A model generated the notes under the pieces. It saw only the letters and a list, made by a program, of their open reading frames with translations. It did no database searches and was not told where the DNA came from. 58,501 nt of DNA from an uncultured Lachnospiraceae bacterium (GTDB taxonomy: Bacteria > Bacillota > Clostridia > Lachnospirales > Lachnospiraceae), in assembly GCA_934394615.1 (NCBI GenBank), contig CAKRRJ010000003.1, forward strand, positions 1 through 58,501, given 5' to 3'. How positions within the stretch are numbered: the stretch's first letter is position 1; every line of letters begins with the position of its first letter. The translations under genes were made by a program, and so were the position numbers. This document shows positions 50,671-58,501 of this stretch, in pieces.

Positions 50671-52116
50671 ATGAAGAACATATTATTTGTCGCATCAGAA
50701 GCAGTTCCGTTTATCAAGACAGGCGGGCTTGCAGATGTGGTTGGTTCTTTGCCAAAGTGTTTTGACAAGGAGTATTTTGATGTCAGGGTTATGATACCAA
50801 AATATCTGTGCATCCCGGAAAAATGGCGCAATGAGATGACTTATATCGATCATTTCTATATGGATTATCTGGGACAGAGCCGTTATGTAGGCATCATGCA
50901 GTACATTTATGACGGAATCACCTTTTATTTTATTGACAATGAGTCTTATTTTTGCGGCCCGAAGCCGTATGGAGACTGGCTGTATGACCTGGAAAAGTTC
51001 TCTTTCTTCTGCAACGCGGCATTGTCCGCGCTTCCGGTCATTGGTTTCAAACCGGATGTCGTACACTGTCACGACTGGCAGACCGGCCTGATTCCGGTAT
51101 ACTTAAAAGACCGTTTCCGCGGCGGAGAGTTCTTCGCGAACATGAAGTCTGTCATGACGATCCACAACTTAAAATTTCAGGGTGTGTGGGATGTCAAGAC
51201 GATCCAGCGTTTCTCCATGCTTCCGGATTATTACTTCACGCCGGATAAGCTGGAGGCTTACAAAGACGGCAATATGTTAAAAGGCGGCATCGTCTTTGCG
51301 GATGCCATCACTACCGTGAGCCAGACTTACGCGGAGGAAATTAAAATGCCGTTCTATGGCGAGGGACTCGATGGCCTGATGCGCGCGCGCTCCGGCGACC
51401 TGCGCGGCATCGTGAACGGTATCGACTACGAGGAGTTCAATCCGGAAACCGACAAGCTCATCGCGCAGCCGTACAATGCGAAGAATTTCCGCAAGGAAAA
51501 AGGAAAGAATAAGAAACAGCTCCAGGCAGAGCTTGGACTTCCGGTCGATGAAAAGAAATTCATGGTCGGCATCGTTTCCAGACTGACAGACCAGAAAGGC
51601 CTTGACCTGGTACAGTGCGTCATGGATGAACTTTGCAGCGATGACATGCAGCTGGTTGTTCTTGGTACCGGAGACGAAAAGTACGAGAATATGTTCCGCC
51701 ATTACGACTGGAAATATCATGACCGGGTATCTGCCCAGATCTATTATTCCAACGAGATGTCACACAAGATTTACGCAGGCTGCGACGCCTTTCTTATGCC
51801 GTCGCTGTTTGAGCCGTGCGGCTTAAGCCAGCTTATGGCGCTGCGCTACGGCACTGTGCCGATCGTGCGTGAGACCGGTGGATTAAAAGATACGGTAGAA
51901 CCATACAATGAATACGAGAGCCGAGGAACCGGCTTCTCCTTCTCAAACTACAATGCCCACGAGATGTTAGATACGGTCCGTTACGCGAAGTATGTTTACT
52001 ATAGCAAGAAACGCGAATGGAACAAGATCATCGACCGGGCCATGGCAGCAGATTTCTCCTGGCAGCAGTCCGCTGGAAAGTACCAGGAGCTTTATGACTG
52101 GCTGATCGGATACTAA
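50671..52116 (+). CDS. glgA: Glycogen synthase (ADP-glucose starch synthase)
   Basis: 481 residues of the GT5 family. The ADP-glucose-binding KTGGLADVVGSLPK is at the N-terminus (KTGGL), and the C-terminal half has SRLTDQKGLDLV and MPSLFEPCGLSQLMALRYGTVPIVRETGGL. It extends alpha-1,4-glucans. GAGGAGGGG precedes the ATG; a TATACT at about 50612 may be its -10 box, but the -35 is weak. No other glg genes are in the window. Confidence 0.95.
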   Translation: MKNILFVASEAVPFIKTGGLADVVGSLPKCFDKEYFDVRVMIPKYLCIPEKWRNEMTYIDHFYMDYLGQSRYVGIMQYIYDGITFYFIDNESYFCGPKPYGDWLYDLEKFSFFCNAALSALPVIGFKPDVVHCHDWQTGLIPVYLKDRFRGGEFFANMKSVMTIHNLKFQGVWDVKTIQRFSMLPDYYFTPDKLEAYKDGNMLKGGIVFADAITTVSQTYAEEIKMPFYGEGLDGLMRARSGDLRGIVNGIDYEEFNPETDKLIAQPYNAKNFRKEKGKNKKQLQAELGLPVDEKKFMVGIVSRLTDQKGLDLVQCVMDELCSDDMQLVVLGTGDEKYENMFRHYDWKYHDRVSAQIYYSNEMSHKIYAGCDAFLMPSLFEPCGLSQLMALRYGTVPIVRETGGLKDTVEPYNEYESRGTGFSFSNYNAHEMLDTVRYAKYVYYSKKREWNKIIDRAMAADFSWQQSAGKYQELYDWLIGY

Positions 52117-52217
52117 TGCCTGCCTGGCTGTCTGGTGGAGAAAACCGGAGACGGCAAAAAAGACTGCGGTTCACGGACAGAAAATGTCAAAACAGCAGCA
52201 GAAAGCAGGATTACAAC

Positions 52218-52676
52218 ATGGGATTTTGGGATAACATACTGGGCAACGAAGTACTTATCAGTGCCGTTGTGGGCTGGACCGTTGCCCAGGTTTTAAAGAC
52301 ACTGACCGATTTCGGACTGAACAAAAGTTTTACACCGGAACGGCTTGTGGGATCCGGCGGCATGCCGAGTTCTCACTCCGCGACGGTCTGCGGGCTTACC
52401 ACGGCATCAGCACTCTGTTATGGTGCAGATTCGTTCCAGTTTGCCATCAGCTTTGTGCTGGCAGCAGTGGTTATGTACGACGCCATCGGTGTGCGGCAGG
52501 AGACTGGAAAGCAGGCGAAGCTGTTAAACCTGATCATGGAGCAGGACTGGTTCAACTTAAATGACCAGGACATCCAGCAGCGTCTCAAGGAATTTGTCGG
52601 CCACACGCCGCTTCAGGTAGCAGCAGGTGCCGCGCTTGGCATTATCCTGGCATTTGTGGTTCACCAGTTCTATTAA
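52218..52676 (+). CDS. DUF212 family membrane protein (acid phosphatase/vanadium haloperoxidase-related)
   Basis: 152 residues with three to four membrane segments. GSGGMPSSHSATVCGL is a PAP2-like motif, and YDAIGVRQETGKQAKLLN is the DUF212/YuiD signature. The enzymatic activity of this family is not established. The ATG lies after AGCAGGATTACAAC. It follows glgA by about 100 nt and precedes rpsO. Confidence 0.87.
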   Translation: MGFWDNILGNEVLISAVVGWTVAQVLKTLTDFGLNKSFTPERLVGSGGMPSSHSATVCGLTTASALCYGADSFQFAISFVLAAVVMYDAIGVRQETGKQAKLLNLIMEQDWFNLNDQDIQQRLKEFVGHTPLQVAAGAALGIILAFVVHQFY

Positions 52677-52726
52677 TGGAAGACCAGGAACGCGGAAAAA
52701 AACAAAGAAAAGACAACGAAAACACG

Positions 52727-52755
52727 TTGACAGCAAAAAACGGATATGCTATCAT
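52727..52755 (+). promoter_or_regulatory. Strong sigma-A promoter of rpsO
   Basis: TTGACA (52727-52732), 17 bp, TATCAT (52750-52755), with TGC directly before the -10 (extended -10). Confidence 0.85.
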
Positions 52756-52761
52756 ATTCTG

Positions 52762-52851
52762 GTATGAGTTAGCGCCGGGACCCAGTCATCTGGATACTCC
52801 AACCAACGACCTGGTTTACGGTGAGTTTAATATTTTAAGGAGGAAATCAAC
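52762..52851 (+). promoter_or_regulatory. rpsO leader, probable ribosomal protein S15 autoregulatory RNA
   Basis: The 5' leader has AGCGCCGGGACC and later AACGACCTGGTTTACGGTGAG-like segments split by pairing stretches, close to the Firmicute rpsO leader type in which S15 binds its own mRNA. Assignment is by resemblance and position only. Confidence 0.55.
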
Positions 52852-53118
52852 ATGATTTCAAAGGAAAAGAAAGCAGCAATCATCGCTGAGTACGGCAGAA
52901 AAGAAGGAGACACTGGTTCACCGGAGGTTCAGATTGCAATTCTTACTGCAAGAATCGCAGAGCTGACCGAGCACTTAAAGAGCAACCAGAAGGATCATCA
53001 TTCCAGACGTGGTCTGTTAAAGATGGTAGGTCAGAGACGTGGTCTTCTTGACTACTTAAAGAAAACCGACCTGGAAGGCTATCGTGCTCTGATTGAAAAG
53101 TTAGGCATCAGAAAGTAA
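52852..53118 (+). CDS. rpsO: 30S ribosomal protein S15
   Basis: 88 residues, standard S15. The conserved [44 protein letters not shown] is intact. S15 binds 16S rRNA early in 30S assembly. AAGGAGG is 8 nt before the ATG. It is paired with pnp, from which a readable terminator separates it. Confidence 0.97.
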   Translation: MISKEKKAAIIAEYGRKEGDTGSPEVQIAILTARIAELTEHLKSNQKDHHSRRGLLKMVGQRRGLLDYLKKTDLEGYRALIEKLGIRK

Positions 53119-53129
53119 TTAGGACGTTA

Positions 53130-53161
53130 GGGTGGAGAGGTCATCTCCACCCTTTTGTTTT
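53130..53161 (+). terminator. Attenuator-type terminator between rpsO and pnp
   Basis: GGGTGGAGA/TCTCCACCC with a 5-nt loop, then TTTTGTTTTG. The interrupted T-run suggests partial read-through into pnp. Confidence 0.8.
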
Positions 53162-53189
53162 GTTCAGAAAAAGAAAAAGGAGACGACTC

Positions 53190-55298
53190 ATGTACAAAAG
53201 TTTTAGTATGGAACTTGCTGGAAGAACTCTGACTGTCGATGTAGGCAGAGTCGCAAAGCAGGCAAACGGCGCAGCATTCATGCATTACGGCGACACCACC
53301 GTATTATCTACCGCAACTGCATCCGACAAGCCGAGAGACGGCATTGATTTCTTCCCGTTAAGTGTAGAATATGAAGAAAAGTTATACTCCGTAGGAAAAA
53401 TTCCGGGAGGTTTCAATAAGAGAGAGGGAAAAGCATCTGAGAACGCGATCCTGACTTCCCGCGTCATCGACCGCCCGATGCGCCCGCTGTTCCCGAAGGA
53501 CTACCGCAACGATGTAACCTTAAACAACATGGTTATGAGCGTGGACCCGGAGTGCCGTCCAGAGTTAGTTGCCATGCTGGGTGCTGCAATCGCAACCTGC
53601 ATTTCCGATATTCCGTTTGACGGACCGTGCGCAATGACCCAGATTGGCCTGATTGACGGCGAGTTCGTTATCAACCCGTCCCAGGCTCAGTGGAAGCAGG
53701 GTGACTTAAACTTAACCGTAGCTTCTACCAGAGAGAAAGTCATCATGATCGAGGCTGGCGCAAACGAGATCCCGGAAGCTAAGATGATCGAGGCAATCTA
53801 TAAGGCTCATGAAGTGAACCAGGAGATCATCAAGTTCATCGACACTATCGTGGCAGAGTGCGGTAAGGCAAAACACAGCTACGAGAGCTGCGCGATTCCG
53901 GAAGAGCTGTTTGCAGCCATCAAGGAGATTGTAACTCCAGAGCAGATGGAAGAGGCTGTCTTTACCGATGACAAGCAGACCCGTGAGGAGAACATCCGCC
54001 AGATCACCGAGAAGCTCGAGGAGGCTTTCGCAGATAACGAGGAGTGGCTGGCAGTTCTTGGTGAGGCTGTTTACCAGTATCAGAAGAAGACCGTCCGCAA
54101 GATGATCTTAAAAGACCACAAGAGACCGGATGGCCGTGAGATCACCCAGATCCGTCCGCTGGCAGCAGAAGTTGACCTGATTCCGCGTGTACACGGCTCT
54201 GCTATGTTCACCCGCGGACAGACCCAGATCTGTAACGTATGTACCCTGGCTCCGCTGTCTGAGCAGCAGAAGTTAGATGGTCTGGATGAGAACGAAGTAT
54301 CCAAGCGCTACATGCATCACTATAACTTCCCGTCCTACTCTGTAGGCGAGACCAAGCCGTCCAGAGGACCGGGACGCCGTGAGATTGGTCATGGCGCACT
54401 GGCTGAGCGTGCCCTGGTTCCGGTACTGCCGTCCGAGGAAGAGTTCCCGTACGCAATCCGTACCGTATCTGAGACTTTCGAGTCTAACGGTTCCACCTCC
54501 ATGGCATCCACCTGTGCATCCTGCATGTCCTTAATGGCAGCAGGCGTGCCGATCAAGAAGATGGTAGCAGGTATTTCCTGTGGTCTTGTTACCGGTGATT
54601 CCGACGACGATTTCGTTCTTCTGACCGATATCCAGGGTCTTGAGGACTTCTTTGGCGATATGGACTTTAAGGTAACCGGTACTACCGACGGTATCACCGC
54701 AATCCAGATGGATATCAAGATCCACGGCCTGACCAGACCGATCGTAGAAGGCGCGATCGCAAGATGCCGTGAGGCAAGACTTTTCATCATGGATACCTGC
54801 ATGAAGCCGGCAATCTCTGAGCCGAGAAAAGAAGTTGGCAAGTATGCTCCGAAGATCGACCAGATCAGCATCGACCCGCAGAAGATCGGTGATGTAGTCG
54901 GCAAGCAGGGCTGCGTGATCAACAAGATCATTGAGGAGACCGGCGTGAAGATTGACATTTCCGAGGAAGGCAACGTAGCAATCTGCGGCACCGACAAAGA
55001 GATGATCGAGAAAGCAAAGAGCATCATCAAGAACATCGTAACCGACATTGAGCCAGGCCAGATCATTACCGGTAAGGTTGTCCGCATTATGCCGTTCGGT
55101 GCTTTCGTAGAGCTGAAGCCGAAGAAAGACGGTATGATCCACATCTCCAGACTCTCCGACAAGCGTGTTGAGAAAGTAGAAGATGTTGTCAATATCGGCG
55201 ATATGGTAACGGTAAAAGTCCTTGATGTAGATAAGATGGGTAAGATCAGCCTGAGCATGAAGCCGGGTGACCTTGCGAAAAAGGAAAGTGAAAACTAA
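53190..55298 (+). CDS. pnp: Polyribonucleotide nucleotidyltransferase (PNPase)
   Basis: 702 residues. Two RNase PH domains (about 10-215 and 310-545; GDTTVLSTATASDKPRDG and RTVSETFESNGSTSMASTCASCMSLMAAGVP), a KH domain (about 550-615; IGKQGCVINKIIEETG-type GxxG as VVGKQGCV) and an S1 domain (about 620-690; GQIITGKVVRIMPFGAFVELKPKKDGMIHISRLSDKRV). It degrades RNA 3' to 5' with phosphate. AAAGGAGACGA precedes the ATG; an upstream GTG/ATG frame is not used. Confidence 0.96.
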   Translation: MYKSFSMELAGRTLTVDVGRVAKQANGAAFMHYGDTTVLSTATASDKPRDGIDFFPLSVEYEEKLYSVGKIPGGFNKREGKASENAILTSRVIDRPMRPLFPKDYRNDVTLNNMVMSVDPECRPELVAMLGAAIATCISDIPFDGPCAMTQIGLIDGEFVINPSQAQWKQGDLNLTVASTREKVIMIEAGANEIPEAKMIEAIYKAHEVNQEIIKFIDTIVAECGKAKHSYESCAIPEELFAAIKEIVTPEQMEEAVFTDDKQTREENIRQITEKLEEAFADNEEWLAVLGEAVYQYQKKTVRKMILKDHKRPDGREITQIRPLAAEVDLIPRVHGSAMFTRGQTQICNVCTLAPLSEQQKLDGLDENEVSKRYMHHYNFPSYSVGETKPSRGPGRREIGHGALAERALVPVLPSEEEFPYAIRTVSETFESNGSTSMASTCASCMSLMAAGVPIKKMVAGISCGLVTGDSDDDFVLLTDIQGLEDFFGDMDFKVTGTTDGITAIQMDIKIHGLTRPIVEGAIARCREARLFIMDTCMKPAISEPRKEVGKYAPKIDQISIDPQKIGDVVGKQGCVINKIIEETGVKIDISEEGNVAICGTDKEMIEKAKSIIKNIVTDIEPGQIITGKVVRIMPFGAFVELKPKKDGMIHISRLSDKRVEKVEDVVNIGDMVTVKVLDVDKMGKISLSMKPGDLAKKESEN

Positions 55299-55301
55299 AC
55301 T

Positions 55302-56825
55302 ATGAACTGTAAAAGATATTTTACAGGTGCTCTGGCTGCCTTTATGGTGGCCAGTAGTGCTTTTATGGCTTATGCGGACGGACCAGTTTCTGGTACCGAT
55401 CCGGCAGGACTGACTTCGGCTCCGGGTGAGTATGTGGGCACCGGGGCTGAGAATGCAGAAAGCGCCACGGAGAATGCGCCGGCCGCTGCAGAAACGCAGG
55501 CAGAAGGTCCGCAGACAATCGCGGCAGGCACGCAGGAGCAGGGCAGTACATCCCAGACTGTAACAGCCGGGACAACGAACCCAAGTCCGGTATCCCAGAC
55601 GGAGGCAGCTGACACTTCTGCTTTCGGAAACACAGTAACTGCGGGCAGCAGTACTGTTACCGCAGGGAGCAGCACCATAACAGCCGGAGGAAACACTTCT
55701 TCCGGCAGCCAGACAGTTTCCGCGGGAACCCAGGCAGCAGGACCGGCGGCCGGACTTTCCTCCGGCACACTCACTGCGGGAAGCGGTCAGGCTCTTTCGG
55801 GCATGACGGGTCCGTCTGGTGTGGCAATTCCGGCCGTGATCGGCGCGGGAGACATTTCCTTTGCCGGACAACTGACAGATCCGATTGTGAAGGTGACGGA
55901 GAAATACAGCTACGATCAGATGTGCAGCGACATCAACAGCCTGAAGGCCCGCTACGGAAACCATCTGCAGGTGAACACCATTGGCAGCACCGTAGATGGA
56001 AGAATCCTGTATGAGATGGTGATCGGCAACCAGAACGCGTCAAAGCATGTTCTGATCCACGCAGGCATTCATGCGCGCGAGTATATGACGCCGCTCCTTG
56101 TCATGAAGCAGGCAGAGCATCTGTTGAGCTTCTATGACAGCGGAAACTATCAGGGACGCAGTCTGAACGACATCCTGAGCGGTGTGGCAATCCACATTGT
56201 TCCGATGGTAAATCCGGATGGCATTACCATCAGCCAGTTTGGCGTTTCCGCTCTGAGATCTTCTGACCTTCGCCAGGTTGTAAACCAGTGCTATGCGCAG
56301 GACAAGGCAGACGGACGCACCAGCCAGTCCTTTGACCGTTATCTTACCTTATGGAAAGCAAACGGACGCGGTGTGGACTTAAACCAGAATTTCCCGGCAC
56401 TGTGGGATTCCATCACGACCGGACCGTCCCATGCATCCTACGCAAACTACAAGGGAACCAGCGCCCTTTCTGAGCCGGAGAGCCAGGCGCTCGCAAATCT
56501 TGCAAATTCCAGAACCTGGGCAGCCACCATCAGCTACCACAGCATGGGCAATCTGGTTTACTGGGATTTTGCCGGAAACAAAGTGGCAGAGCAGTCCAAG
56601 GCACTTGCGAATCTGGTGACGGGACTCAATGGTTACCGTACCAACGGAAGCAGCGGAAAAGGCGGCTTTAAGGACTATGTCCAGACCAAAGACAATCCGA
56701 TCCCAAGCCTTACCATTGAGGTGGGAAGTGTTTCCTGTCCGATGCCGGTGAGCGAGTTCGGCAATGTCTGGAACAGCAACCAGGCAGTTTTAGCGGCTGT
56801 GGCTGCTTATGTAGCAGATCATTAA
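55302..56825 (+). CDS. Secreted M14 family zinc carboxypeptidase
   Basis: 507 residues: a signal peptide (about 1-25, cut near AYA), a long Thr/Ser/Ala/Gly linker (about 26-190) with repeated TAGSST, QTVTAGT and QTVSAGT units, and an M14 peptidase domain (about 195-507). Zinc ligands are His257 and Glu260 in HAREYMTP and a later His in SYHSMGN; DLNQNFP and the catalytic Glu in TIEVGS are present. It starts 3 nt after pnp without a close ribosome site and is probably coupled to pnp translation. Peptidoglycan stem peptides or dietary peptides are possible substrates (inference). Confidence 0.88.
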   Translation: MNCKRYFTGALAAFMVASSAFMAYADGPVSGTDPAGLTSAPGEYVGTGAENAESATENAPAAAETQAEGPQTIAAGTQEQGSTSQTVTAGTTNPSPVSQTEAADTSAFGNTVTAGSSTVTAGSSTITAGGNTSSGSQTVSAGTQAAGPAAGLSSGTLTAGSGQALSGMTGPSGVAIPAVIGAGDISFAGQLTDPIVKVTEKYSYDQMCSDINSLKARYGNHLQVNTIGSTVDGRILYEMVIGNQNASKHVLIHAGIHAREYMTPLLVMKQAEHLLSFYDSGNYQGRSLNDILSGVAIHIVPMVNPDGITISQFGVSALRSSDLRQVVNQCYAQDKADGRTSQSFDRYLTLWKANGRGVDLNQNFPALWDSITTGPSHASYANYKGTSALSEPESQALANLANSRTWAATISYHSMGNLVYWDFAGNKVAEQSKALANLVTGLNGYRTNGSSGKGGFKDYVQTKDNPIPSLTIEVGSVSCPMPVSEFGNVWNSNQAVLAAVAAYVADH

Positions 56826-56850
56826 CAAAAACTGAACAAAATTCGTTGAG

Positions 56851-56885
56851 AATGCCTGCCGCAGAGGATGCGACAGGCATTTTTG
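56851..56885 (+). terminator. Intrinsic terminator after the M14 peptidase gene
   Basis: AATGCCTG-x-CGC and GCG-x-CAGGCATT form a stem followed by TTTTT. Confidence 0.85.
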
Positions 56886-56925
56886 CATACTTTTTACCCA
56901 AAATTTACCTAAATTTTAAAATCTG

Positions 56926-56955
56926 TTGAAAATGGAAGAAGTGGTATGGTATGAT
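56926..56955 (+). promoter_or_regulatory. Sigma-A promoter of the Na/Pi cotransporter gene
   Basis: TTGAAA (56926-56931), 18 bp, TATGAT (56950-56955). Confidence 0.7.
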
Positions 56956-57017
56956 TAATTTGTTTGCGGACTGAAGAGAATAAGAGAAAATAAAGTACGC
57001 GAGACGAGGAGGAGAGT

Positions 57018-58501
57018 ATGTCAATCAGCGACATTTCAAACGGGTTTGGCTTTCTTGGCGGTCTCGGCATGTTCCTTTACGGCATGAGCATCATGGCGGA
57101 CGGCATGCAGAAGACAGCAGGAAGCAAAATGAGCAGTTTCCTTGGAATGCTCACGAATAACCGCTTTCTGGCAGTGGCCCTGGGTGCGTTAATCACGGCG
57201 ATCATCCAGTCCAGTGGTGCGACAACGGTTATGGTAGTTGGTTTTGTAAGTGCGGGTGTCTTAAATCTGTCCCAGGCAGTCGGCGTGATCATGGGTGCCA
57301 ACATCGGTACCACTATCACGGCATGGATCGTATCCATGAGCCAGCTGGGCGATGCATTTGAAATTATGAAGCCGAGCTTTTACGCACCGGCCATCATTGG
57401 CATTGGCGCGCTGCTTCTGGTATTTACAAAGAGTCAGAAGAAAAAGACCATTGGTGAGATCCTGATCGGTCTCGGACTGCTGTTCATTGGTCTGGATTTT
57501 ATGTCCGGATCCATCAACCCCTATACAGATGCCCCGATCTTCGCGAAGGCATTTGAAGTGTTAGGAGGCAACCCGATTCTGGGTATGATCATCGGTGCAG
57601 TCGTTACCGCGCTTTTACAGAGTTCCTCTGCATCGGTTGGTATTTTGCAGACCCTTGCCATGAATGGCATCGTAACGACCAACGCGGCAATCTATATTAC
57701 ACTGGGCCAGAACATCGGTTCCTGTGTTACGGCTATGCTTTCCAGTATGGGCGGCTCCCGCACGGCAAAGCGCGCGGCGGTCATGCACCTGACATTCAAT
57801 GTCATTGGTGCCATTGTGTTCGGAACGCTTGGATTTATCTTTTTCAGCCTGCGTCCGGCGTTTGCGGCATCCAATATCAACGCGGTACAGATTTCTATTT
57901 TCCACACGATCTTTAACCTGTCTATGACCACGCTGCTGTTCCCGTTTGCGGATGTGCTGGTCAAGATTTCCGGCATGGTTGTGAAAGAAAAAGAAGAGAG
58001 CGAGCCGGTGGTCGAGGATGCGGAAACCGCTGCCACCCTCAAACATCTGGATGAGCGTATCTTTGAGTCTCCGGCCTTTGCGGTGGAGACGGCAGCCCTT
58101 GAGGTTGTTCATATGGGCCAGATTACTTATGAGAATGTGGTTCGTGCCATTGATGCGGTTCTGACGGTAAACTCCGATGAGGTGGAGACGGTATTCAAGA
58201 CCGAGCAGACCATCAATAATATGGAAAAGATGCTGACCGAGTACCTGATTAAGGTGGACAACCTGTCCCTGACTGAAAAGCAGAAGAAGGTTGTGAACAA
58301 CCTGTTCTACAGCGTCAGCGATATCGAACGCATCGGCGACCATGCGGAAAACCTGGCAGAACAGGCACAGTACATGGTAGAGCACGGACTTCAGTTCTCC
58401 ACTACCGGTGCGGATGACTTAAAGTCCATCAGCGACAGTGTGTTAAAATCCTTCCAGTATGCCATTGACGCAAGACAGAACGGCAACATGGAGGCAGTGC
58501 G
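57018..58501 (+). CDS. Na/Pi cotransporter family protein, partial at window end
   Basis: At least 494 codons; the gene runs off the window. Two inverted-repeat membrane halves carry the duplicated QSSGATTVM and QSSSASVGIL motifs of the NptA/PNaS family, about eight membrane segments in all. A cytoplasmic PhoU-like helical domain begins at about residue 345 (FKTEQTINNMEKMLTEYLIKV, YSVSDIERIGDHAENLAE). It imports phosphate with Na+, or regulates such transport. GAGGAGGAGAGT precedes the ATG. The end of the PhoU domain is not seen. Confidence 0.93.
   Translation, partial: MSISDISNGFGFLGGLGMFLYGMSIMADGMQKTAGSKMSSFLGMLTNNRFLAVALGALITAIIQSSGATTVMVVGFVSAGVLNLSQAVGVIMGANIGTTITAWIVSMSQLGDAFEIMKPSFYAPAIIGIGALLLVFTKSQKKKTIGEILIGLGLLFIGLDFMSGSINPYTDAPIFAKAFEVLGGNPILGMIIGAVVTALLQSSSASVGILQTLAMNGIVTTNAAIYITLGQNIGSCVTAMLSSMGGSRTAKRAAVMHLTFNVIGAIVFGTLGFIFFSLRPAFAASNINAVQISIFHTIFNLSMTTLLFPFADVLVKISGMVVKEKEESEPVVEDAETAATLKHLDERIFESPAFAVETAALEVVHMGQITYENVVRAIDAVLTVNSDEVETVFKTEQTINNMEKMLTEYLIKVDNLSLTEKQKKVVNNLFYSVSDIERIGDHAENLAEQAQYMVEHGLQFSTTGADDLKSISDSVLKSFQYAIDARQNGNMEAV

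Noticed and set aside
54531..55964. 477-codon minus-strand frame over pnp and the M14 gene
   Set aside because: Antisense to two firmly identified genes and across their junction; no ribosome site or recognisable domain.

Overview
This 58.5 kb window is a stretch of chromosome from a spore-forming, low-to-mid GC Firmicute, most likely a Lachnospiraceae (Clostridium cluster XIVa) gut-type organism. The evidence is gene order and content: a full spoIIIAA-AH operon, the clostridial order nusB-xseA-xseB-ispA-dxs-tlyA-nadK-argR-recN-spoIVB-spo0A, strong AGGAGG ribosome binding sites, and many sigma-A promoters of the TTGACA-17/18-TATAAT type. I do not name a genus. No rRNA, tRNA, CRISPR array, prophage or complete insertion sequence was seen.

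Layout. 0-4.4 kb: arginine biosynthesis (argC tail, a GNAT acetyltransferase, argJ, argB, argD) closed by an intrinsic terminator. 4.5-13.3 kb: mixed housekeeping and accessory genes (D-2-hydroxyacid dehydrogenase, mscL, two MATE exporters, a truncated RibD-like remnant, a methenyl-THF cyclohydrolase family gene with a divergent folD, a flavoprotein, a GNAT, a cytidylate kinase-like gene). 13.3-13.9 kb: a gene-free island of nested long palindromes. 13.9-17.7 kb: a LysR-controlled four-carbon sugar-acid cluster (Asp/Glu racemase family, class II aldolase, DUF1537 kinase). 17.7-18.2 kb: a decayed AAA-ATPase/PD-(D/E)XK remnant. 18.4-23.6 kb: an unknown zinc-ribbon membrane protein, then metF, the methionine synthase activation protein and a split metH. 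23.7-30.1 kb: secreted or surface proteins (GH25 lysozyme, ComEA-like lipoprotein, cell-wall-binding repeat protein), an orphan response regulator, an acyltransferase/esterase pair and rlmH. 30.2-35.4 kb: spoIIIA operon. 35.5-50.5 kb: asp23, an inserted antiporter / kinase-like / DMT transporter block, then the conserved nusB-to-spo0A run. 50.6-58.5 kb: glgA, a DUF212 protein, rpsO-pnp, an M14 carboxypeptidase and a partial Na/Pi cotransporter.

Functional links. One-carbon metabolism recurs: the cyclohydrolase-family gene plus a FolD lacking key cyclohydrolase residues (8-9.7 kb) would supply methylene-THF to MetF, and methyl-THF then goes to the split MetH system (19.6-23.6 kb). ArgR (45.9 kb) is the likely regulator of the arg operon at the window start. 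SpoIIIA, SpoIVB and Spo0A cover sporulation initiation, the feeding-tube channel and sigma-K-type signalling.

The most striking finding is a family of three 133-bp elements at 150-282 (minus), 9726-9858 and 44070-44202. They are about 95-97 percent identical, end in 15-bp imperfect inverted repeats beginning GTTACTGT, carry three internal hairpins and are flanked by 8-bp direct repeats (two perfect, one 6/8). This is a non-autonomous, MITE-like mobile element. The third copy sits at the end of dxs: removing it with one flank copy restores a dxs stop codon that overlaps the next gene's ATG. A second strong observation is the spoIIIAA leader, where an intrinsic terminator hides the ribosome binding site while a probable sigma-E promoter lies across the hairpin so that its transcript begins after the 5' arm. 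A candidate pseudoknot leader precedes the DMT transporter gene.
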